Of a stretch of 11,994 nucleotides of DNA, positions 1 through 5,636 are shown piece after piece; the first letter of the stretch is position 1, and every line of letters starts with the position of its first letter. The translations under genes and the position numbers were made by a program. Under the pieces are notes generated by a model. The model did not search any database. It had not been told where the DNA came from and saw only the letters and a list, made by a program, of their open reading frames with translations. This DNA comes from JALZHR01 sp036389695 (GTDB lineage Bacteria; Acidobacteriota; Blastocatellia; Pyrinomonadales; Pyrinomonadaceae), in assembly GCA_036389695.1 (NCBI GenBank), contig DASVWG010000011.1, positions 1 through 11,994 on the forward strand. The letters run 5' to 3'.

Positions 1-3000
1 TTGTTATTTTTCACAGGATTTTTCGGCGCGAGCCTGGCGACGGCGCAAACTTGCGACGTGACGTGGAGAAAGGCGGAAAATCCGCGAATGATTTCCAACG
101 CGACGACGATTCCCGCCGGTCAAACCGTCTGCGCCGAGCCGGGCGTGGTGGTTCAATTCGGCAGTCAGGGCGAAATAAATTTATTCGGAACTTTAATCGC
201 GCAGGGGACAGCCGCCGAGCCGGTCAGATTCAACGGCGGCACTTTTCCCAACCGGGTTCGCGTCGTCGGCACGCTCGACATCCGGCACGCGGATATCGGC
301 GTCGCTTTTGAAATCAATCCGGGCGGCTCGCTTTTCGTGCGCGACAGCCGCTTTCGGGAAAACGGTTTGATTCACACGCTGACTTTTCTGGTCGGCGGCA
401 ACGCATCGAAATTTATTCTGGTCGAAAATTCGGTTTTTGATTCCAACGACCCGGACGGTCAGGCGTTTGAAGCGGGAATTTACGTTTTGCGGACGACGCT
501 CGTTTTGCGCAACGTGACCTTGCGCAACGGCGGAAATTTCAGCATCGGCGAATCGAATCTTTTCATCGACAACATCACCGCCCAGAATCTGAAATACTAC
601 GCGATGGAATTGTCGCAGCCGCTCGAACAGCCTCAGCTGCTGGATACCATCAACGTCAACGGCTCGCCGACTGCGTGCATTTCGTTTCTTACCGGAAACT
701 ATAAAATCGGACCGAACACGGTTTTGCAGGGCTGTCAATATCCGGTCAAAGGCGGCGGCGGGCTGCTTCCGAGCAATCTGCCGACGACCGGAAATCAAAA
801 CAACTGGATTGACGGCTATATTATCCCGAAGGGCATTTATGCGCCGCAGCCGATTCCGTATGTCATGGACGGCGGGCGCATCAGCCAGGCGGAAGTTTAT
901 CCGGGCACGACTTTTAAATTAAAGCCGGACGCGAAGTTTGACACTATCTCAAACGGGTTAGCCCGTATTCTCGGCTTGCCGAACGCGCCGATTACGTTCG
1001 AGCCGTTCGTCGCGGGACAGAAATGGAGAGGCTTCTCGCCGGACGCGGACGGCGACCGGATGGAGTATAACGTCCTTGACGGAATGACAATCGGAATCAT
1101 CAGGGGAACGCTTCTGGGCAGCTCGATTTTTTACGGCGACCAATCGGTTTTTCGCAACAACGACATCGCCGTCAATGAGGACGGCTTCGGCATATGGTAT
1201 CTGGAAGGCAATTTGTTTACGAACAACGGCGTTGCCGTCAACTCGACCGACGTGGGCGGTCAGCGTCTGAACGGCGTCACGAATCCGAATCTTTTTGAAA
1301 ACAACACGATTGCCGTGCTCTCGCAGAGCGGCGGCAGCCCGGACGTGCGAAACAACTGGTGGAACTCGCCGACCGGACCGACCACGCCGCAAAATCCGGG
1401 CGGCACTGGCGACCGCATCGAAGGCAATGCGCAGTTTCAGCCTTTCCGCACCGTTCGCCCCGACCGCAGCGACCATCCGCCGGTCGTGCGTCTGCCGAAG
1501 CGACCGTTTCAGATTACCGCCGGAATTTTCGAAGGCGTTTTCGAACAGGGACAAAGGATAATTCTGACGTGGAGCGCCTTTGACAACGCTGCAATCGTCA
1601 AACAAAAAATTCAGGTTCAGGCGCTGACGAACAAAAAGGAAAACTTCGTCACCGTCGCCGACAATTTGCCGGGCAATCAGCGCGCATACGAATTCACCGT
1701 GCCGAATCTGGCAGGCAAAATTTTCGTGCGCGTCACGGCGACCGACGACAAAGGGCAGGAAGGCTGGGACGAATGGATAATTTACACGCCGAGCCAGCCG
1801 GGCGCGCTGCAAATCACCACGCCGGTCGCCGGGCAGGTTTTCCGCACCGGAACGGAACTGCAGTTAAACTGGCAAATCACAGAGCCTTTTAATGATAGTC
1901 AGTTTGCCGTCTATCTGCTTCTGGACGCACATCGGCAAGCCCTTTCGGTCGCCAACGGCGGAACAAACGGTACATTCAGCACCATAAAATTCCCGTTTGT
2001 CAGCACCGATTCGGCGCGTTTCGTCGTTTTCGCTCCGAACTCGCGGCGTTTTTACAGCGAGCCGTTTTCGATTCGTCCCGACCCGCGCTATCCGGACGCG
2101 CCGCCGACGGTTTCGCTCATTTCGCCAAACGCCGGACAGCAGTTTCCGGCGGGCGGAATTGTGCCGATTTCGTGGACGGCTTCGGACGACGAAGCGATTC
2201 AGAGTTTTTTGATTTTATATTCGACCGACGGCGGCAAAACGTGGCTCACGCTTGCGGAAAATCTGCCGCCGACCGCGACGAATTACAATTGGCGCTTGCC
2301 GCTCGGAACGGGCTTTAGCGACGTTCGCGTCCGTGTGGTGGCGGTTGATAAGCGATTCCAGAATTCTTCGGACGGCGCAAATCGCGTTTTTCAGATAACT
2401 CCGAACCAAACCGCCATTCGCCGCGCGCAGTTTGATTTTGACGGCGACGGGCGCGCGGACATCGGCGTTTTCCGGCAGGGAAACTGGTATCTCCAGCAAA
2501 GCACGGCTGGCTTTGCCGCAATCCAGTTCGGTATTTCAAGCGATAAAATCGTGCCCGCCGATTATGACGGCGACGGCAGAACGGACGCGGCTGTTTATCG
2601 CGACGGAACGTGGTACCTGCTCGGAAGCGCGCAGGGCTTTACCGCCGTGCAGTTCGGTTTAGCCAGCGACATTCCGCAAACCGGCGATTTTGACGGCGAC
2701 GGCAAGGCGGATTTTGCCGTTTTCCGCCCGTCCGTCGGCACCTGGTATCTGATGCAGTCGAGCGCCGGATTTAAGGCTGTTCAGTTTGGTCAGAACGGCG
2801 ATAAACCTGTTGCTGCCGATTTCGACGGCGACGGCAGCACGGATGTCGCGGTTTATCGCGCGGGCGTCTGGTATGTGCTGCAAAGCCGTGATGGATTTAA
2901 GGCGATTCAGTTCGGTATCGCTTCGGATAAAGCGGTTGCCGCGGATTACGACGGCGACGGCAAAGCCGATTTCGGCGTTTTCCGCGACGGCGCGTGGTAT

Positions 3001-3210
3001 CTGCAAAGAAGCCAGAGCGGGTTTGCGGCAATTCAATTCGGGCAGTCGGGCGATATTCCCGCGCCGGCTGATTACGACGGTGACGGAAAAGCGGATTTTG
3101 CCGTTTTCCGCAGCGGCACGTGGTATTTGCAGCAAAGCGCTTCGGGATTTGCCGGAGTCCAGTTCGGTTTAGCGAATGATGTTCCGATTCCGTCGGCAAA
3201 TGTGCGTTAG
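1..3210 (+). CDS. Exported beta-helix/Ig-like protein with C-terminal FG-GAP/VCBS repeats (5' end outside window)
   Basis: The frame is open from base 1 to the TAG at 3208-3210 (1069 codons). The visible N-terminus (hydrophobic FFTGFFGASLATAQ, likely cut after the Gln) is the end of a signal peptide without its charged n-region, so the true start probably lies just upstream and the TTG at base 1 is doubtful. Residues about 40-480 are rich in Asn/Gly and short beta-strand turns like a right-handed parallel beta-helix (NVTLRNGG; NNWWNSPTGP at 451-460, a phrase typical of such proteins). Residues about 491-597, 598-697 and 698-800 look like three Ig/fibronectin-type beta-sandwiches. Residues 811-1069 are six repeats of about 42 residues. 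A surface or secreted protein is likely; ligand or substrate unknown. No C-terminal sorting domain or membrane anchor is seen. The next gene is 520 bp away, so it appears to end its own transcript. Confidence 0.9.
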   Translation: MLFFTGFFGASLATAQTCDVTWRKAENPRMISNATTIPAGQTVCAEPGVVVQFGSQGEINLFGTLIAQGTAAEPVRFNGGTFPNRVRVVGTLDIRHADIGVAFEINPGGSLFVRDSRFRENGLIHTLTFLVGGNASKFILVENSVFDSNDPDGQAFEAGIYVLRTTLVLRNVTLRNGGNFSIGESNLFIDNITAQNLKYYAMELSQPLEQPQLLDTINVNGSPTACISFLTGNYKIGPNTVLQGCQYPVKGGGGLLPSNLPTTGNQNNWIDGYIIPKGIYAPQPIPYVMDGGRISQAEVYPGTTFKLKPDAKFDTISNGLARILGLPNAPITFEPFVAGQKWRGFSPDADGDRMEYNVLDGMTIGIIRGTLLGSSIFYGDQSVFRNNDIAVNEDGFGIWYLEGNLFTNNGVAVNSTDVGGQRLNGVTNPNLFENNTIAVLSQSGGSPDVRNNWWNSPTGPTTPQNPGGTGDRIEGNAQFQPFRTVRPDRSDHPPVVRLPKRPFQITAGIFEGVFEQGQRIILTWSAFDNAAIVKQKIQVQALTNKKENFVTVADNLPGNQRAYEFTVPNLAGKIFVRVTATDDKGQEGWDEWIIYTPSQPGALQITTPVAGQVFRTGTELQLNWQITEPFNDSQFAVYLLLDAHRQALSVANGGTNGTFSTIKFPFVSTDSARFVVFAPNSRRFYSEPFSIRPDPRYPDAPPTVSLISPNAGQQFPAGGIVPISWTASDDEAIQSFLILYSTDGGKTWLTLAENLPPTATNYNWRLPLGTGFSDVRVRVVAVDKRFQNSSDGANRVFQITPNQTAIRRAQFDFDGDGRADIGVFRQGNWYLQQSTAGFAAIQFGISSDKIVPADYDGDGRTDAAVYRDGTWYLLGSAQGFTAVQFGLASDIPQTGDFDGDGKADFAVFRPSVGTWYLMQSSAGFKAVQFGQNGDKPVAADFDGDGSTDVAVYRAGVWYVLQSRDGFKAIQFGIASDKAVAADYDGDGKADFGVFRDGAWYLQRSQSGFAAIQFGQSGDIPAPADYDGDGKADFAVFRSGTWYLQQSASGFAGVQFGLANDVPIPSANVR
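2425..3195 (+). repeat. Six tandem FG-GAP/VCBS-like coding repeats
   Basis: Six units of about 126 bp each encode D-[FY]-DGDG-x-[AT]-D, then [VI]-[FY]-R, a G-x-WY-[LV] strand, a GF-x-[AG]-[IV]-QFG strand and a short acidic linker. The DxDGDGxxD core is a calcium-binding loop as in integrin-like beta-propeller blades, so six units could form one propeller; that is inference from family knowledge. The third unit is two codons longer (RPSVGTWY instead of R-x-GTWY). The units are similar but not identical in DNA, so they have diverged and are not a fresh expansion. Confidence 0.85.
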
Positions 3211-3274
3211 CGATTGCTGAAACATCGTTATATTCGAACGCTGAGCGATTATTTGAAAATTGCTCCGAGAAGAA

Positions 3275-3305
3275 AAAAGCACCGCTTCGTCGAGGCGGTG
3301 CTTTT
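3275..3305 (+). terminator. Rho-independent terminator after the repeat-protein gene
   Basis: AAAAGCACCGC (3275-3285) pairs perfectly with GCGGTGCTTTT (3295-3305) around a 9-nt loop that can pair further inside. The GC-rich stem and T-run lie 65 bp after the TAG at 3210. The A-run on the other side would also allow action in the reverse direction, but no minus-strand gene ends here. Confidence 0.85.
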
Positions 3306-3441
3306 ATAAAATTTATAAGAAAAAGCGGATAAATAAACGCTTTTTTCTTGTCCCTTGAATTTTCATCTTCGTCAATATTTTTCGATGGCTGCGTTCTAAA
3401 ATCGCTAATGGTTCACTAATTCTTAAAAAGGCATTCTGAGA

Positions 3442-3470
3442 TTGACAACTCTGAGAAAGTGATATATAAA
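3442..3470 (+). promoter_or_regulatory. Near-consensus sigma-70-type promoter
   Basis: TTGACA (3442-3447, perfect -35), a 17-bp spacer and TATAAA (3465-3470, 5/6 to TATAAT) point rightward, giving a start near 3477. The nearest + gene begins at 3731, which implies a leader of about 250 nt. Alternatively the promoter drives a small RNA that runs antisense to the mini-ORF at 3591-3680. Housekeeping-type promoters of this consensus are used broadly across bacteria; activity here is inferred. Confidence 0.6.
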
Positions 3471-3494
3471 AAGAAGAACTTTCACAGGGCATAT

Positions 3495-3570
3495 TTGTTC
3501 ACCACAAACAATCTATTTAACATTTCTAGAAGAAAATTCAAATTTTTCTTAAGTTTTAAATTGTTCACCA
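3495..3570. repeat. Direct repeat TTGTTCACCA, two copies
   Basis: The 10-mer TTGTTCACCA occurs exactly at 3495-3504 and 3561-3570, 66 bp start to start, both downstream of the promoter at 3442-3470. A related GGTTCACT lies at 3410-3417. They could be protein sites in the leader or chance in AT-rich DNA; no partner is known. Confidence 0.35.
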
Positions 3571-3590
3571 GCCTGATTTAATTGGCTTAG

Positions 3591-3680
3591 TTACCGATGC
3601 ACCGGGTTTAGTGAAGTAATTAGAAAATATATCAAAGATATTAAAAACGTCACTTTCGTTTTTATTAAAGTGGTTCTCAT
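3591..3680 (-). CDS. Possible 29-residue hydrophobic peptide ORF
   Basis: On the minus strand ATG (3680-3678) opens 29 codons ending in TAA (3593-3591). GGAGGG (3691-3686) lies 5 nt upstream of the ATG, among the best Shine-Dalgarno matches I found in the window. The product starts MRTTLIKTKV, continues through an uncharged stretch of about 14 residues (FLISLIYFLITSL) and ends NPVHR: one membrane segment with positive ends. It lies head to head with the gene at 3731, 50 bp apart. The + promoter at 3442-3470 would transcribe its antisense strand, which recalls type I toxin-antitoxin loci. It could also be a decayed signal-peptide gene or chance. No homology is claimed. Confidence 0.3.
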   Translation of the reverse strand: MRTTLIKTKVTFLISLIYFLITSLNPVHR

Positions 3681-3730
3681 ATATTCCCTCCGTAAAGAAA
3701 TTTATTAAATCACGCAACTTAGGAGTTAAA

Positions 3731-4186
3731 ATGAAAAAACTAATTTTATTAACAGTGCTGATTTTGGCTTTTTCGTGTTTTGCTTTCGGTCAGGCTGCCG
3801 AAATTACAACCCCTGAAACCAAAATTCCGGCGAATTCAAAAGTTTATATCGCCCCGATGGAAGGCGGCTTTGAAACCTATATCACCGCCGCTCTGCAAAA
3901 GAAAAAAATCCCTCTGATTATTGTCGCGACCAGAGAGCAGGCTGATTTTGAAATCAAAGGCACCGTCGAAAAACAGAAAGCCAGCTGGGCAAAGACCATT
4001 TTTATCAGCCCTCTGCCGTCAATCGATTCAACCATGCAGGTTATTAACCTGAAAACCGGAGTAGTTGCTTATTCGATTTCATCAACTAAAGCAAATGCTA
4101 ATCGGGGAAGAAAAGGCTCGGCGGAACACTTAGCTAAAAACCTCGCTAAAAAGATGCAGAACGACGGTCAAATGGCTGACGATTAA
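3731..4186 (+). CDS. Small exported protein of unknown function, shares a domain with the product of 4341-5027
   Basis: AGGAG at 3721-3725 sits 5 nt before the ATG and fixes the start. The 151-residue product has a signal peptide (MKK, hydrophobic 4-18, likely cleavage after AFGQ at 21). Cys16 does not sit in a good lipobox, so a soluble periplasmic or secreted form is more likely than a lipoprotein. The mature part has alternating strands and helices: KVYIAPMEGGFETYITAAL (37-55), REQADFEIKG (68-77), VINLKTGVVAYSISST (104-119) and a C-terminal helix SAEHLAKNLAKKM (130-142). The pattern 'KVYIAP ... helix ... EQADFEI ... LKTG.VVA ... LAKNLAKK' matches the C-terminal domain of the convergent gene product (4341-5027), implying one fold. 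I cannot name the family or a function. It ends at a strong terminator. Confidence 0.85.
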   Translation: MKKLILLTVLILAFSCFAFGQAAEITTPETKIPANSKVYIAPMEGGFETYITAALQKKKIPLIIVATREQADFEIKGTVEKQKASWAKTIFISPLPSIDSTMQVINLKTGVVAYSISSTKANANRGRKGSAEHLAKNLAKKMQNDGQMADD

Positions 4187-4213
4187 ATTTAACCGGAATA
4201 AAAATATTCCTTT

Positions 4214-4252
4214 AATAAAAGACTACAATCAAAATGATTGTAGTCTTTTATT
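4214..4252 (+). terminator. Strong 18-bp stem terminator, possibly bidirectional
   Basis: An 18-bp perfect stem (4214-4231 with 4235-4252; core AAAGACTACAATCA / TGATTGTAGTCTTT) with an AAA loop is followed by a T-rich run to 4260. It lies 27 bp after the stop of 3731-4186. The A-run on the left arm reads as a T-run on the other strand, so it may also stop transcripts from the convergent gene ending at 4341. Confidence 0.9.
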
Positions 4253-4340
4253 TTTTATTTAAATGAAACTAATTAATGTTGTTCAGCACACAATTTCAAT
4301 CAGCGTGTTTTATTATTCAGCATAAATTTTATTGCGGCGT

Positions 4341-5027
4341 CTAAATCGCGCCGAGCTTTCTGGAAATCTGCCGCGCCAGATTTTCCGCCAGATTGCCCCA
4401 CGAAGTCGTCTCGCCCGCGACGATAACCGCGCCGCTGCGCCGGTCGTAAACGCGGAAAACGTATCGGTGCGTTAGCCACGAAAGCGAAACGTACCCGATT
4501 TCGACATATAAATCGGCTGATTCCTTGTAGCGTACGAGCGTCAAATCCAGCTTTTTCCAATCGGCGCGCTTCAGCAATTCTTTTTCCAGCGCCTGTCGCG
4601 AAGGCTGCAAAGAAGATTTAACGAGCGCAATCGTCTTCGCCGTCCGCAGCGCTTCGGCGGGCGTGACGGCGACGTTTTCGGCTAAGTTTCTTTTTTCAAT
4701 CGTCGGCTGGCTTTCCGAATAAGTTTGCGTCTGACCACTGGCGACATTGACCGGCGTGGCGCGATTTTTTTCGATTACCGCCTGAATCACTTCGTCCGCA
4801 GCGCCTGCTTTTTTCAGTTCGATCAAGGCTTTGGCGGAAATATCGAAATTCGCGCCGGTGCTCGATATTTTCTGCATGATAATCGGCGCGCCCAATCCGG
4901 CGCGCGTCATTTCGACGATGTCCGCGTTGGTCAGAGTCTCGCTCTGAGCCAGAGCGATTGAGGCAAACATCAATAAAAACAAGGCGGTTGAGATATTTTT
5001 CATAAAAACTGTCGAGATATTTTTCAT
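4341..5027 (-). CDS. Exported two-domain protein of unknown function
   Basis: The 228-residue frame runs from ATG 5027-5025 to TAG 4343-4341. A second in-frame ATG at 5003-5001 gives a 220-residue protein with a textbook signal peptide (MKNISTALFLL..., cut after ASIALAQ). Neither start has a good ribosome binding site; I favour the second on signal-peptide grounds. Residues 31-87 form a helical domain (LTNADIVEMTRAGLGAPIIMQ, then FDISAKALIELKKAGAADEVIQAVI) of a kind frequently found behind signal peptides in acidobacteria. A Gln/Ser-rich linker (97-110) follows. Residues 125-226 (TAKTIALVKSS, ESADLYVEIGYVSLSW, RVYDRRSGAVIVAGETTSW, NLAENLARQISRKL) resemble the whole mature part of the product of 3731-4186. 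It lies 26 bp downstream of 5054-5542 on the same strand, so one operon is likely. Biochemical role unknown. Confidence 0.85.
   Translation of the reverse strand: MKNISTVFMKNISTALFLLMFASIALAQSETLTNADIVEMTRAGLGAPIIMQKISSTGANFDISAKALIELKKAGAADEVIQAVIEKNRATPVNVASGQTQTYSESQPTIEKRNLAENVAVTPAEALRTAKTIALVKSSLQPSRQALEKELLKRADWKKLDLTLVRYKESADLYVEIGYVSLSWLTHRYVFRVYDRRSGAVIVAGETTSWGNLAENLARQISRKLGAI
4990..5027 (-). repeat. Tandem duplication of the start-codon segment
   Basis: GAGATATTTTTCAT on the + strand occurs exactly at 4990-5003 and 5014-5027. Read on the minus strand each copy encodes MKNIS(T), so the gene starts MKNISTVF-MKNISTALF. The 24-bp step (8 codons) keeps frame and makes two possible starts. 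Confidence 0.85.
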
Positions 5028-5053
5028 AAGAGTTTATTTTTTTCCTGAAATTT

Positions 5054-5542
5054 TTATTTTTCATCGCCGACGCCGCTGACGCGCACGCCGGATTTGGTTT
5101 CAAATGTCGGAAGCAGCATTTTTCGGGAGCTTTTGCTCAGTTTTAAAACGGCGAAATCTTCGCCCGTGCGAATGGTCAGCCAGTGGCGTCGATGCTTGGA
5201 AAAGGCGACCGGCAACGCGACGAAAAAAAGCGGCGGAAACAAAAGCGAAGCCGCGCCCAAACCGAGTCCGGTTTTCCAGCGCGGATTTTTCGAATACGAA
5301 TATTCGGCGCTTTGGATGTCGGCGTAACGAAAAGTTTTCGTAATTGCGCCGTTTTTGGAAGCGATAGTCAGCGAATCTTCGTCAAAGCGGAGACGCACCG
5401 ATTTTTCTGAAGTGTCGTTGCCGTTTTGCACCAGAATCTCGATTTCGTCAAAAGACGGATTAGCGGTTTTGGTTTGCGCCGCGGCGCTCGCCAAAAAATT
5501 GGACAAAAACACGACGATTAAAAATAATGCTGTTTTTTTCAT
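5054..5542 (-). CDS. Exported protein with PH-like beta domain and one hydrophobic segment
   Basis: The 162-residue product starts at ATG 5542-5540 behind a weak GGTGA and stops at TAA 5056-5054. Residues 1-23 are a signal peptide (MKK, hydrophobic core, SAAAQ). Residues 31-85 hold beta strands of the kind VRLRFDEDSLTIAS ... FRYADIQSAEYSYS, reminiscent of the bacterial PH-like fold. Residues 92-114 (LGLGAASLLFPPLFFVALPVAF) are hydrophobic enough for one membrane pass, followed by KHRRHW and strands WLTIRTGEDFAVLKLSK and FETKSGVRVSG that may finish the beta domain. Fold assignment is by pattern only. It lies 26 bp ahead of the 4341-5027 gene and both products are exported, which suggests a shared envelope job. 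Confidence 0.8.
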   Translation of the reverse strand: MKKTALFLIVVFLSNFLASAAAQTKTANPSFDEIEILVQNGNDTSEKSVRLRFDEDSLTIASKNGAITKTFRYADIQSAEYSYSKNPRWKTGLGLGAASLLFPPLFFVALPVAFSKHRRHWLTIRTGEDFAVLKLSKSSRKMLLPTFETKSGVRVSGVGDEK

Positions 5543-5636
5543 AATTCACCATTTTTTATAAATTTCCGATTCTGAGTTTAAGCGGGAAACAAACGTGTTT
5601 TCGGGCAGGTTGTGTCACTTTCTCAAGCGTCACATT

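Larger units (their letters stand above)
3211..3730. other. AT-rich intergenic region between 1-3210 and 3731-4186
   Basis: This 520-bp gap is clearly AT-richer than the flanking gene at 1-3210. It contains the terminator at 3275-3305, a promoter at 3442-3470, a 10-bp direct repeat at 3495 and 3561, and a possible minus-strand mini-ORF at 3591-3680. A further inverted repeat (TAAAAACG 3642-3649, CGTTTTTA 3657-3664, 7-nt loop) is followed only by ATTAAAG. A weak A/T hairpin lies at 3530-3550. No longer reading frame with coding character is visible on either strand. Confidence 0.7.

Noticed and set aside
958..1812. Long minus-strand open frame of 284 codons opposite the exported repeat protein (also 193-798 and 2659-3135)
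   Set aside because: Arg/Ala-rich translations without domain signals, entirely antisense to a gene with clear domains; they arise from the codon bias of the + frame.
5543..5636. Promoter for the 5542-4341 operon (TATAAA-like at 5558-5553)
   Set aside because: A -10-like hexamer is present but no credible -35 at normal spacing, so I did not annotate it.
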